64,000 nucleotides of DNA, taken from the NCBI GenBank assembly GCA_016704325.1, contig JADJAG010000001.1:186001-250000 (forward strand), written 5' to 3'. A program made the position numbers and the translations under genes. Numbering within the stretch: position 1 is the stretch's first letter; the number at the start of each line of letters is the position of its first letter. This DNA comes from Chitinophagaceae bacterium (GTDB lineage: Bacteria; Bacteroidota; Bacteroidia; Chitinophagales; UBA10324). Shown piece by piece: positions 28,107-38,513 of this stretch. The notes under the pieces were generated by a model, which was not told the DNA's origin, did not search any database, and saw only the letters and a program-made list of their open reading frames with translations.

Positions 28107-28213
28107 CATCACCATTTTTTAATCAGTGTTTCAGTAAATAGTAAAGATTACAACAAAACCAATTGAAGCAAAATAGATTATCGAATAAACACAATACAAT
28201 CAACTTAGAACTA

Positions 28214-30487
28214 ATGCGATTTAGATTTGCTACTCTCTTTATTTTGATTTGCAGTTTTCCGGCAGCCCTATGGGCACAAAATGCCACAGTCCGGGGATTG
28301 GTGTTTGACAAAGGCACCGGTGAACCGGTTCTTTATACAAATGTGATTCTTAAAGGGAAAGCATTAGGTGCACAAACCAATGAAGATGGTCTTTATAATA
28401 TAGCTAATGTTCCCCCGGGATCCTATATCATATTTTGTACGCAGCTTGGGTATGATTCCGTTGAAATACCAATCACAGTAAAGCCAAATGAAATACTGAA
28501 TCAGAAAATTTTCCTGGAGAAATCTGCCATCGAGCTGCAAAATGTAAATATTAGCGCGATCCGCGAAGAAAAGAAATCGGAAACATCCGTTTCCATGACA
28601 AGGATTACTGCAAAAGATATTGCGCGAATACCCTCAGTTGGTGGTGAGGCCGATTTGGCGCAATACCTTCAGGTGCTACCCGGAGTAGTCTTCACAGGAG
28701 ATCAAGGGGGCGAACTTTATATTCGCGGCGGATCACCCATTCAAAACAAGGTGCTTTTAGATGGCATGACCATCTATAACCCGTTTCACTCTATAGGGCT
28801 TTTTTCTGTTTTCGAAACAGATATTATTAGAAATGTAAAAGTTTTTACCGGTGGTTTCAGTGCTGAGTATGGAGACCGCCTCTCTGCTGTTTTGGATGTT
28901 ACTACCCGCGATGGAAACAAAAAACAATTTAGTGGTAAAGTTGCGGTTAATCCGTTCCTTTCAAAAGTAGTTTTGGAAGGTCCTATCAAAAAAATAAATG
29001 ATGCCGGATCAAGTGTGTCCTATATGTTTACCGGCAAAACTTCCTACCTGGACCAATCCTCTAAACTTTTCTATAGCTATATTGATACCGGTGGTTTGCC
29101 TTACAGCTTCACTGATCTGTATGGAAAAATATCATTGAATGGATCTAATGGAAGTAAATTAAGCTTCTTTGGATTTAATTTTGATGACCATGTGGACTAT
29201 CAGTTTGTTTCTGAATATGACTGGAAATCGTTTGGCTTTGGTACCAATTTCGTAATTGTACCCGGTGGATCCAAGGTTTTAATCGGAGGCACCATTTCCT
29301 ATTCTGACTATGAAATATCCTTGCAGGAAGGAGACGGGTTACCTCGTACAAGTGGTATAAATGGCTTTGACCTGAATATCGATTTCACCTACTTCGTGCC
29401 GAATGGTGATATCAAGTATGGGTTTGATATCGGTGGTTTCCGTACAGAATTGCAATTCTACAATTCGCTGGGACTTAAAATTGAGCAGAATAACAACACC
29501 ACGGAGCTATCAGGATTTATTGTATATAAGCACATCTTTAATGAAAAATTTATCCTCGAGCCCAGTCTTCGCCTACAATACTATGCTTCACTGCCGGCAT
29601 TTTCACCGGAACCCAGGATATCATTGAAGTATAACCTGACTGAAAATGTAAGACTGAAAGCTGCTGCAGGCCTGTATTCGCAGAATTTTATCAGTACCAA
29701 GTCTGACCAGGATGTGGTGAATCTTTTCACCGGTTTTCTTACAGCACCGGATGGACAATTGTATGATATTAATGGAGAACCTGTGAACAACAACCTCCAG
29801 CGTGCATCGCAGGCTGTGATTGGCGTAGAAGCAGATCTGCTCGACAATCTTGAACTGACTGTAGAGCCTTACTTCAAAAATTTCGGTCAGTTGATCAATA
29901 TTAACAGGAGCAAACTGCTGCCAACAGATCCTAATTTTGAAATCGAACAAGGGCAGGCGTATGGGCTCGATTTCCTGGTCAAATATGATTATCGCAACTT
30001 TTATCTCTGGGTAGCTTATTCATTAGGATATGTAACACGTGACAATGGAGAACAGGAATATCCGCCACATTTTGATCGCCGGCATAATCTCAATATCGTG
30101 GCATCCTACACATGGGGTAAGGATAGGAGTTGGGAAGTTGACGCGCGGTTTAATTTTGGTTCAGGATTCCCATTCACACTTACACAAGGATTCTATGAAC
30201 AGATTAATTTTCTGGATGGTATAAATACCAATTATACTACACAAAACGGTGACCTGGGAATCGTGTATGATGATAGTTTAAATACAGGCCGCTTACCTTA
30301 CTATCACCGGGTCGACATTGCCATCAAAAAGAAAATACAAATCGCAGAGAATAGTATGCTTGAACTCAATGCAAGTGTGATTAATGTCTATAACAGGGAA
30401 AATATTTTTTACTTCGACAGGGTTAATTATGAGCGTGTCAATCAACTCCCCATACTACCGAGCATAGGTGCTTCGTTAACCTTCTGA
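28214..30487 (+). CDS. TonB-dependent receptor
   Basis: An outer-membrane receptor of 757 residues. It has a signal peptide (1-22, ending ALWAQ), a carboxypeptidase-regulatory-like domain (about 25-105, VRGLVFDKGTGEPVLYTNV), a plug domain (about 120-230, QYLQVLPGVVF and GELYIRGGSPIQNKVLLDG) and a beta-barrel to the C-terminus, ending IGASLTF. The domain order is typical of Bacteroidota receptors of the CirA/FecA type. The ligand is unknown; no SusD partner is adjacent. ATG 28214 is chosen because it begins the signal peptide; the 17 codons before it do not look secretory. Confidence 0.87.
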   Translation: MRFRFATLFILICSFPAALWAQNATVRGLVFDKGTGEPVLYTNVILKGKALGAQTNEDGLYNIANVPPGSYIIFCTQLGYDSVEIPITVKPNEILNQKIFLEKSAIELQNVNISAIREEKKSETSVSMTRITAKDIARIPSVGGEADLAQYLQVLPGVVFTGDQGGELYIRGGSPIQNKVLLDGMTIYNPFHSIGLFSVFETDIIRNVKVFTGGFSAEYGDRLSAVLDVTTRDGNKKQFSGKVAVNPFLSKVVLEGPIKKINDAGSSVSYMFTGKTSYLDQSSKLFYSYIDTGGLPYSFTDLYGKISLNGSNGSKLSFFGFNFDDHVDYQFVSEYDWKSFGFGTNFVIVPGGSKVLIGGTISYSDYEISLQEGDGLPRTSGINGFDLNIDFTYFVPNGDIKYGFDIGGFRTELQFYNSLGLKIEQNNNTTELSGFIVYKHIFNEKFILEPSLRLQYYASLPAFSPEPRISLKYNLTENVRLKAAAGLYSQNFISTKSDQDVVNLFTGFLTAPDGQLYDINGEPVNNNLQRASQAVIGVEADLLDNLELTVEPYFKNFGQLININRSKLLPTDPNFEIEQGQAYGLDFLVKYDYRNFYLWVAYSLGYVTRDNGEQEYPPHFDRRHNLNIVASYTWGKDRSWEVDARFNFGSGFPFTLTQGFYEQINFLDGINTNYTTQNGDLGIVYDDSLNTGRLPYYHRVDIAIKKKIQIAENSMLELNASVINVYNRENIFYFDRVNYERVNQLPILPSIGASLTF

Positions 30488-30677
30488 TCCTCAACATGCA
30501 GTTATAGAACTTCATGTGTTAAAACCATTTTGCCTTCTGGTATAACATTTATACGCCATCGTTCCATCCGGGTAACTTAGCCGTAAATGCAATGGTATCG
30601 GGCTTTTTCCAATAGAATGGTGTAATGTCCTGCATACAACAATGCCGCCATGTGTGCATATCATTTTTGCTGATTCA

Positions 30678-33600
30678 ATGAAAAAGTTAGTGGAAGGCGT
30701 GATTTTTGAACGCTTGAAAATTAAAGACCTTTTGATTTTGAGAAAGAGTAACGGCTTGCTGATGATCCTGATCATCGCCTCATTGATCTGCTATGACACT
30801 GTCAAGGCGCAGGAAACAGGGGTGTATTCCGATCCTGCTTTAAATTTTAAACAGGGAATAGAGCTGTTTCAACTGCAGAAGTATGGTGCTGCCCGGGAAG
30901 AATTCAGACAGGCCATTGCTGAATTTCGAAAAGAAGGGGAAAACAATAACCACCTCCAGTTGCTTGATGCATTGTATTATGATGCACTAACCAGCAAACT
31001 GCTAAATAGACCGGATGCAGAGAAATTATTTCTTGACCTGCTCGATGGTTATGAAGAAAATACGACCACAAGGCTTGCGTCATTTCATCTAGCAGGTTTG
31101 TATTTTGAAAAAAAGAAGTACGACAAGTCTATCGTCTGGTATAAGAAAGTAGATCCGGCAGATCTAAATGCAGCTGAAAGGATGGAGTTCAGCTTCAGGT
31201 ATGGCTTCTGTTACTTCTACAAGAAGGATTTTGAGAAAGCGAAACCTCTTTTCAATGAAATCAGGAAAACGAAAGGAACTTATTACTATCCTTCCAACTA
31301 TTACTACGGTTTTATAAGTTATAAAGAAGGGGATTTTAAGGAAGCCCTCGGAGCTTTCCGCGAAATTGACAGCTCTGATCTTTACCGGCCAATGGTGCCC
31401 TACTATATCGCAAATATTTATTTCAATGAAAAACGTTACGATGAAGTAATCAAATACGCATCCGGCTTCAACGAAGCAGATCAGGTGCAATACTATCTTG
31501 AACTTCAGCAGTTGATTGGCAAATGCTATTTTGAAAAACAACAGTATGATAAGGCAATCCCTTATTTCACGAAGTATAAAAATGGCACCGCTAAGCTGAC
31601 CAAAGAAGACATTTACCAGATTGCTTTTTGTGAGTACAAAACAAAAAATTACACCGAAGCGATAATCAGCTTCAGGGAATTGAATGTGCTGCGGGATTCA
31701 ATGGGGCAAAGTGCCCTTTACCTGCTTGGAGATTGTTACCTTAAAATCAATGAAAAGGAAAATGCACGATTTGCATTTGAGCAGGCTTCAAAAATAGATT
31801 TTGATCTGTTTGTCAAAGAGAATTCCTCTTTTCAATATGCAAAACTTTCTTATGAATTGAACTTTCATGATGTCAGCATTTCAGCATGGCAGCATTTTAT
31901 TAGCACTTTCCCCCGTTCGTCCTATGTTGCCGAAGCAAAAGAATACCTGTCGTTGGAGTTTCTGGCAACACAGAATTATAAGGAGGCACTGGAAGTGCTT
32001 CGTACAATGGATGTGAAGAATACCGCTGTCAGAAGAGCGTATCAAAAAGTAGCTTACTCGCGGGCTACCGAGCTTTTCAATGCAGGAGAATCAGTGGAAG
32101 CTGTTGCAATTTTCGATGAATCATTGAAAAACCCGGTTGATCAATCACTGAAAGCAGCAGCCTACTTTTGGAAAGGACAGGCTCTATACAATCAACGATT
32201 ATATAATGAAGCAATAGGCAGCCTGGACCTTTTTGTTGAATGGGCAGGCACAGGCATAACCCTTCCGGAAAATGTATCTCTTTTCCTTGCCGACTATACA
32301 AAAGGATATTGCCTTTTGAAGCAGTCAAACTATGCCGATGCGATAAGCTACTTTCAAAAAGTTTCGAAATCAACTGTTAATACAGAAGACCCCATTCTAA
32401 ACAAAGTAATTGTTGATGCTACACTTCGGGCAGCTGACTGTGGTTTCGTATTGAAGAACTATGAGTCAGCTATTACAGGATATGAATCAGTAGCCGGCAG
32501 GAAACTGCCAGGTGCTGACTATGCATTATATCAGAAATCCATTATACTGGGATTGCAAAATAAGTCAACAGCAAAACGCGAAGTGCTTACCCGCATTATT
32601 AAAGAATACCCCAAAAGTATTTACATGGACGATGCATTGTATGAATTGGGCATTACAGAATTGTCGGTACCGGCATACCAGGATGCCGCTGCAATTTTTA
32701 AACAAATCATAGAAACCTATCCGCAAAGTAACTATGTAGGCAAAGCACATTTGAAATTGGGTCTCATCTATTTTAACCTGAACCAGGACGAACCGGCTTT
32801 ATCAGAATATAAATGGGTACTCAACAGGTATCCTAATTCGCCTGAAGGTGCTGAAGCCTTAAACGGGGTAAAGGAAATTTTCACGGAACAAGGAAATGCG
32901 CAGGGCTACCTTGATTATGTGAAAGGAATTGCAAACATCAATATTTCAGATGCCGTTAAAGATTCGGTAATGTATCTGGCTGCAGAAAACAAGTATGCCA
33001 AAAATGATGTTTCCGGCGCTATACGCGAATTCTCTAATTACATAACGGCATTCCCTTCCGGTAATTTTTCGTTGAATGCCCATTTTTACCGCGGTGAATG
33101 CTTGTTCAGCCAGGGAGATTTTATGCTGGCATTGAATGACTATGACTTTGTTATTAATCAGCCACAATCACGCTTCGCTGAAAAGTCGTTGCTCAATGCA
33201 GCTAGAATCAGCTATTCACACAAAAAGGATTATGAGGGGGCCTATAAGTACTATAAAAGATTGCAAGAGCTCGCAGAACTGAAAGCAAACAAATTGGAAG
33301 CGGCAAAGGGCATGATGTATAGTGCATTTTATTTGAAACGTTACAATGAAGTGCTAAGTGCAGCACAACTCGTTCTTGCCACAGATGTAGCAAAAGCAAA
33401 TGACTTGCTGGAAGCACATTATTATCAGGCCAGGGTATTCGAATCTCACAATGAATTGAGCAGGGCCTTTACGGAATATGCCATTGTCGCAAAAGAGAAA
33501 TCAGCGATAGGAGCAGAGGCTAGTTACCGGATGGCAGAGATCTACTTCAAACAACAGAACCTGACTGCAGCAGAAGAGCAATGCTATGCCTTGGTTAAAG

Positions 33601-33863
33601 ATAAACCGGGTTATGATTACTGGATTGCCAAGTCATACCTGTTGATTGCAGATATTTTTGAAAGTGACAAAGATTATTTCCAGGCTAAATCAACCCTGCA
33701 AAGTGTAATAGACAATTATAAAGGTGCCGATGAGATTGTTGCAACAGCAAAGGCGAAGCTAATCAGCATAGAGGAACAGGAAGCGCTGCAATCAAAGCTA
33801 AAGCAGGATAGCCCGGCAGAAGAAATGGAATTAGATTCCATCCCGGAAATTAAAGTGAATTAA
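30678..33863 (+). CDS. Large tetratricopeptide-repeat protein, exported
   Basis: A 1061-residue protein. A hydrophobic N-terminal segment (LLMILIIASLICYDTVKAQ) indicates export to the periplasm or an outer-membrane association. Nearly the whole remainder is tandem TPR units with the typical A-x3-Y-x-A spacing (KYGAAREEFRQAI, KKYDKSIVWYKKV, DYFQAKSTLQSVI are examples), probably some 20 or more. TPR arrays bind other proteins. The stop lies only 29 bp before the outer-membrane barrel gene, suggesting a joint envelope complex. ATG 30678 is used; the upstream codons give no signal peptide. Confidence 0.8.
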   Translation: MKKLVEGVIFERLKIKDLLILRKSNGLLMILIIASLICYDTVKAQETGVYSDPALNFKQGIELFQLQKYGAAREEFRQAIAEFRKEGENNNHLQLLDALYYDALTSKLLNRPDAEKLFLDLLDGYEENTTTRLASFHLAGLYFEKKKYDKSIVWYKKVDPADLNAAERMEFSFRYGFCYFYKKDFEKAKPLFNEIRKTKGTYYYPSNYYYGFISYKEGDFKEALGAFREIDSSDLYRPMVPYYIANIYFNEKRYDEVIKYASGFNEADQVQYYLELQQLIGKCYFEKQQYDKAIPYFTKYKNGTAKLTKEDIYQIAFCEYKTKNYTEAIISFRELNVLRDSMGQSALYLLGDCYLKINEKENARFAFEQASKIDFDLFVKENSSFQYAKLSYELNFHDVSISAWQHFISTFPRSSYVAEAKEYLSLEFLATQNYKEALEVLRTMDVKNTAVRRAYQKVAYSRATELFNAGESVEAVAIFDESLKNPVDQSLKAAAYFWKGQALYNQRLYNEAIGSLDLFVEWAGTGITLPENVSLFLADYTKGYCLLKQSNYADAISYFQKVSKSTVNTEDPILNKVIVDATLRAADCGFVLKNYESAITGYESVAGRKLPGADYALYQKSIILGLQNKSTAKREVLTRIIKEYPKSIYMDDALYELGITELSVPAYQDAAAIFKQIIETYPQSNYVGKAHLKLGLIYFNLNQDEPALSEYKWVLNRYPNSPEGAEALNGVKEIFTEQGNAQGYLDYVKGIANINISDAVKDSVMYLAAENKYAKNDVSGAIREFSNYITAFPSGNFSLNAHFYRGECLFSQGDFMLALNDYDFVINQPQSRFAEKSLLNAARISYSHKKDYEGAYKYYKRLQELAELKANKLEAAKGMMYSAFYLKRYNEVLSAAQLVLATDVAKANDLLEAHYYQARVFESHNELSRAFTEYAIVAKEKSAIGAEASYRMAEIYFKQQNLTAAEEQCYALVKDKPGYDYWIAKSYLLIADIFESDKDYFQAKSTLQSVIDNYKGADEIVATAKAKLISIEEQEALQSKLKQDSPAEEMELDSIPEIKVN

Positions 33864-33892
33864 CTAACAAGACTAAACTAATCGAGTTGAGA

Positions 33893-35590
33893 ATGAAGTG
33901 CAAATCGGATTTGAAGAAAGGAGATCATGCATGTTTATTTAAGCAAGCCCTGACTTTCCTGCCTTTGATGGCATTTGGTCTCCTGCTTTTTTGTTTTTCC
34001 AACCATTCCTATTCGCAAGGCAATATTTCTATGGAGCAGGTAGATATTGTGAAAGCCTATCAACCTTTGCTTGCAGATGCGGAGAAGATCGTATTCAATG
34101 CAGAGCCGGTGATTGCAGATACCAGCAAGACTGAACTAACGTATGATGTGAAACCACACCTGGTGTCAGTTCCTTTTGTTCCGGCAGAGATTCGCGCAGT
34201 ATCGCTGCCGGTGCAGGAAGCAGAAACGTTACAAAACAATCTATTGAAAGCAGGTTTTGGTATGCAACTTACCCCATTACTCGAATTGAACCTGCATAAC
34301 GGGCATTCAGATAAGTTCAGTTACGGTGCAAATTTTCATCACCTGTCATCCAATGGCAGCAAGATTGACTACCAGGATTTCAGCCATACAGGCGGAGATC
34401 TCTTCGGTACAGCTTATGTTGGCGGATCTTCATTATCAGCTTCAGCAGGGTATGATCACCGTAAAAATTACTATTATGCTGATACGCTTTCCGATACAAT
34501 TAATAATCCAAAGAAGACATTAAAACGCACCTATAATTACCTGCCTGTTGAGCTGACCTTCCAAAATACACGAAATGCCAAGGAGAATCTGAATTACCGT
34601 TTTAACTTCAAGTATCATCACTTTGACGGAATGGCCGACGCCTCATTTCTCCTGCCGGAAAAGGAAGACTATTTTAATTTTAATTTATTGTTAGAAAAAG
34701 AAATAAAGAAGATTCATACTGCCAATCTCTCTTTTGCATTTGAAAATATGCAGAACAAACTGGTAGGTCTGCTGGATACCTCGCAAACGGCTGTAGCAAT
34801 AACGCCTTACTACGGCTTACAATGGAAAAATCTACATCTTAAAGCCGGGATAAATATTGGCATTTTCGATAAAGAGGCTGGTTTCTTCCCGATTGTTCAT
34901 GCGGAATACAAACTGATTGGCGAATACCTGATTCCCTATATTGGGTGGGAAGGAGGATGGCAACCTGCTACGATGCAATACCTAACCATCGTTAACCCCT
35001 ATCTTGGAAATACCCTTACCTCATATTCCAAAATAAATGATGGGTATGCAGGTTTTAAAGGAAGTTATGGAAACAGTATTTCCTACAATATAAAAGGAGG
35101 CATACGCACACAAACTAACCTTCCAATGTATATACCCGAAGAACAGAATCCGGCTTACTACAAAGTAACATATTATTATAATGTTAATATTATCAATGTC
35201 CATGCAGAGGTTGCTTTCCGTCAATCAGAACGCATCAATCTCATGCTAAGCGGCGAAACCAATTCATATGATATGGATTTTGACGATCAGCCATTGGGGA
35301 TACCAAAATCTACGCTAATGGCCTCGCTGAACTATAATATTCAGAATAAAATATTTACACAAGTTGACTTCTTCGCAAACAGTGGAGCCTATACTAAGTT
35401 GGGAACAGATAGTATTTCCACCCAACTTAAGGGAAGAGCAGATGCCAATATCTCAGTAAGCTATGATTATAAAAGAAATATTGCCTTCTGGCTATCGCTG
35501 AATAATATTTTCGGGGCAAATAATTCACGCTGGTATAATTATCCTACGTATGGTTTCCAGGCAATGGCAGGAGTAAAACTCAAGTTTTAA
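33893..35590 (+). CDS. Outer-membrane beta-barrel protein paired with TPR gene
   Basis: About 565 residues. A signal peptide (hydrophobic FLPLMAFGLLLFCF, cleavage near SYSQ) is followed by an extended N-terminal part (about 40-110). A barrel of alternating Tyr/Asn-rich strands runs to the end, closing MAGVKLKF. The barrel resembles TonB-receptor barrels, but the plug domain is missing. It could be a porin-like pore or a secretion channel. It directly follows the TPR gene and is likely co-transcribed. ATG 33893 is used; a TTG at 33887 is in frame. Confidence 0.7.
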   Translation: MKCKSDLKKGDHACLFKQALTFLPLMAFGLLLFCFSNHSYSQGNISMEQVDIVKAYQPLLADAEKIVFNAEPVIADTSKTELTYDVKPHLVSVPFVPAEIRAVSLPVQEAETLQNNLLKAGFGMQLTPLLELNLHNGHSDKFSYGANFHHLSSNGSKIDYQDFSHTGGDLFGTAYVGGSSLSASAGYDHRKNYYYADTLSDTINNPKKTLKRTYNYLPVELTFQNTRNAKENLNYRFNFKYHHFDGMADASFLLPEKEDYFNFNLLLEKEIKKIHTANLSFAFENMQNKLVGLLDTSQTAVAITPYYGLQWKNLHLKAGINIGIFDKEAGFFPIVHAEYKLIGEYLIPYIGWEGGWQPATMQYLTIVNPYLGNTLTSYSKINDGYAGFKGSYGNSISYNIKGGIRTQTNLPMYIPEEQNPAYYKVTYYYNVNIINVHAEVAFRQSERINLMLSGETNSYDMDFDDQPLGIPKSTLMASLNYNIQNKIFTQVDFFANSGAYTKLGTDSISTQLKGRADANISVSYDYKRNIAFWLSLNNIFGANNSRWYNYPTYGFQAMAGVKLKF

Positions 35591-35838
35591 CACTTCATTT
35601 TTAAATTCATTGCTAAAGTTTCGATGCTTTTTCCGTCATCACCTTTCTTAAAAATATAAGCATGTTTTATCTTGGTAAAGTATTGGAGGTGTTGCTTTTG
35701 TATGGGTACCGGCCCGGGATTACTTGCAGCAGCAATTTTCAACTTCAGCCGGTATCTTAAAATATTCATTTTTCTGCTGATGGTATTGATTTTTTTGAGA
35801 AACCTGAAAAATGAACGCAAACTATCTAATTTTGAATC

Positions 35839-36840
35839 ATGTCTTTTCGCTTTACGAAGCATCCCTTCTTTAAGGTATATGAAATATTATTTTTATTTCT
35901 GATTCCGGTAGCATTTGGTACAGCAGGGTACATGTATATTGAACAGTTTACTTTTATTGAAGCCGTTTACATGACCGTGATTACCATTGGAACGGTTGGT
36001 TTTGAAGAGGTGCATCCACTATCCACAAATGGAATGATTTTTACGATCGTTCTTATCATCGCAACATTCATCACCGTCTCTTTCTTTCTGGCATACATCA
36101 CACGTTACTTTTTGGATGGTCATTTTCGTCAAACCTATAAACTGTTTAAGATGAAGCAAAAAATTTCCAGGCTTAGCAATCATGTGATCCTGTGCGGCTT
36201 TGGCCGAAATGGCCGATCCGCGGCAAATCTGTTACGGATAAATAACATTCCTGTGGTCGTTATTGAAAAAAGCCTTGAACAGATCGAATTGGATAGCAGG
36301 TAACTTGAGTATTATCTTGTTGCTGATGCTACGATGGATGAATCACTGATTGATGGGGGTATTATGCAGGCGCAGGCTATAATTGTTACCCTTCCAAATG
36401 ATGCCGACAATGTTTTTATCGTACTCACGGCAAAGGCATTAAACCCGTTGATAAGAATAATATCCAGAGCTTCCAATGATACCTCTGTAAATAAAATGAA
36501 AACCGCCGGGGCAACCAATGTAATTATGCCCGATAAGATAGGCGGAACACACATGGCCACCCTCGTGGTAAACAGCGATGTAAAAGAATTTTTGGATTAC
36601 TTATCAACTCAGAGTAACGAAAACTTCCAGGTTGCCGAGATTTTGGTGAACAAAAATCTTACGCTTGCAGACGCTGATCTGTGGAAAGCAACAGGTGGGG
36701 CTACCATATTGGGCCTTAAAAACAATGCGGATGAATACCTGTTGAATCCGCCTCCTGGCACCATCTTGCGCGATGGAGATCGCCTTATTGTTATGGGTTC
36801 ACACAAGCAACTCGCCAATATCAAAAATATGGTGAGCTAA
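35839..36840 (+). pseudogene. RCK-domain ion channel interrupted by in-frame TAA
   Basis: An open frame from ATG 35839 is stopped by TAA at 36301-36303, then continues in the same frame to 36840. Joined, the 333 codons form one channel. It has TM1 (about 16-33), a pore with filter-like TVGFEE (residues 52-57), TM2 (about 64-87) and a TrkA-N/RCK Rossmann domain (HVILCGFGRNGRSAA). After the stop come VADATMDESL and a TrkA-C-like domain. The stop falls between the Rossmann strand 2 acid (VVIEKS) and the GDAT-like motif, so both parts would lack a complete nucleotide-binding fold. A single base change to TAA explains it. The true status could be pseudogene, sequencing error or readthrough. Confidence 0.8.
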
Positions 36841-36918
36841 TATTTTTCTATCCAATGGAAAAAGGCTTGGTGTATTTCTTTTTTACTTTCTTAACTTGCA
36901 ATTTCATTGATAGAAAGA

Positions 36919-38496
36919 ATGGAACAAGGCGTATCCTCAATGCAAATTGGCATTCAGCAACATGATTACTTAAATCCGGTACCTGGATCAAATGAGGAAC
37001 GGAACCGTTTTCATGCGCTCCAACAGACATTTGCATCCGAATATGAGGATATTTTCCCCAATGTATTGGCCGAGAAAACTATAGTAATCATACCAAGTCT
37101 TACGATTGATCAGGAAATCCTTTCCAAAGTAAAAGGTTCTGTATATTATGAAGAGCGCTTGCTATGCCTCTTGATGTTATTGCGTATGCCACGTACACAT
37201 ATTATCTACTTGTCAAGTATTCCAATTGACCCCGTTATAGTAGATTATTACCTGCATTTGCTGCCTGGTATCACCGGCTATCATGCTCGCCAGCGCCTTA
37301 CAATGTTGAGTTGTTTTGACGCCTCTTCGAAGTCACTTACAGAAAAGATACTTCAGCGGCCCAGGCTGATCGAACGCATTCGTAACAGGATTTCCGGCGG
37401 GCATTTAGCACATATCGCTTGTTTTAACATGACAAACCTTGAGCGAACCCTGGCCGTACAACTCGAATTGCCCATTTATGGCTGTGACCCCGATCTGCTG
37501 CACCTGGGAACAAAGAGCGGTAGCAGAAAAATATTCAGAGAATGTGGCCTTGATACCCCGCAAGGTTTTGAGGATTTAAGAGATGAATTAGACATTATAG
37601 GTGCACTTGTTGAATTAAAAAGAAATAATCCGCAATTGGAAAAGGCAGTGGTAAAACTGAATGAGGGTTTTTCCGGAGAGGGCAACGCCATTTTCTCATT
37701 CAGCGACTATGATGAGTCAAGAAATCTCAAGAGTTATGTCCGGGATTCCATTGCCGCAAAGTTGGAAGTAGTGGCCGATGATATAACCTATCAGAACTTT
37801 ATAGATAAATTCCGCTCAATGCAGGGCGTTGTGGAAGAGTTTATACCGGGTGCCATAAAGCATTCCCCGTCTGTGCAGTGCCGAATAAACCCTTTAGGAA
37901 AAGTCGAAGTGCTTTCCACTCATGACCAGTTGCTTGGTGGTGAAAGTGGTCAGGTTTTTATCGGAGCAAATTTTCCTGCCATTCCCGAATATGCACGTGA
38001 AATAGGTTTAATGGGCAGGGATATTGGAATTAATTTGAAAGAACATGGCGTGATCGGTCGTTTTGGGGCCGACTTTATTTCAGTAAAAACTGAAAAAGGG
38101 TGGAAACATTATGCCCTGGAATTAAACCTGAGAAAAGGAGGGACCACACATCCTTTTTTGATGCTGCAAGGCCTGACCGTTGGAAATTATGATTTAGAAA
38201 GCGGGATTTATAGCACAGCGAATGGGCAAAAACGCTATTACTTCAGTTCCGATAATTTAAAAAGTGATGTATACCGTGGACTTACACCGCATGATCTGAT
38301 GGATATTGCCATTACCAACAGGCTGCAATATGACGGCAGTCTGCAGCAAGGCGTAATGTTTCACCTTATGGGTGCTTTATCACAGTATGGAAAGCTGGGT
38401 GTCGTTTGTATTGGGGATACCGCCAACAGAGCAACAGCATTTTATAGACGCACTGTCCAGGTATTAAATAGAGAAGGCAACAGCACCTATAGTTAA
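36919..38496 (+). CDS. ATP-grasp ligase, PGM1-related peptide ligase family
   Basis: A 525-residue soluble protein. The middle (about 205-430) is an ATP-grasp domain: nucleotide-binding AVVKLNEGFSGEG, GVVEEFIPG and metal-site ALELNLRKGGTTHP with the family-typical Glu-x-Asn pair. The C-terminal 100 residues match the domain found in PGM1-related ligases; PGM1 joins amino acids to peptides in pheganomycin biosynthesis. It probably forms a peptide or amide bond with ATP, but no substrate or biosynthetic partners are nearby. ATG 36919 is used; TTG 36907 is in frame. It converges with typA 17 bp away. Confidence 0.7.
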   Translation: MEQGVSSMQIGIQQHDYLNPVPGSNEERNRFHALQQTFASEYEDIFPNVLAEKTIVIIPSLTIDQEILSKVKGSVYYEERLLCLLMLLRMPRTHIIYLSSIPIDPVIVDYYLHLLPGITGYHARQRLTMLSCFDASSKSLTEKILQRPRLIERIRNRISGGHLAHIACFNMTNLERTLAVQLELPIYGCDPDLLHLGTKSGSRKIFRECGLDTPQGFEDLRDELDIIGALVELKRNNPQLEKAVVKLNEGFSGEGNAIFSFSDYDESRNLKSYVRDSIAAKLEVVADDITYQNFIDKFRSMQGVVEEFIPGAIKHSPSVQCRINPLGKVEVLSTHDQLLGGESGQVFIGANFPAIPEYAREIGLMGRDIGINLKEHGVIGRFGADFISVKTEKGWKHYALELNLRKGGTTHPFLMLQGLTVGNYDLESGIYSTANGQKRYYFSSDNLKSDVYRGLTPHDLMDIAITNRLQYDGSLQQGVMFHLMGALSQYGKLGVVCIGDTANRATAFYRRTVQVLNREGNSTYS

Positions 38497-38513
38497 AAAG
38501 ACGATCAGGATAT

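Noticed and set aside
35591..35838. Open frames on both strands between the barrel gene and the channel gene
   Set aside because: They mirror each other in opposite frames, lack recognisable domains and overlap the probable channel promoter region.
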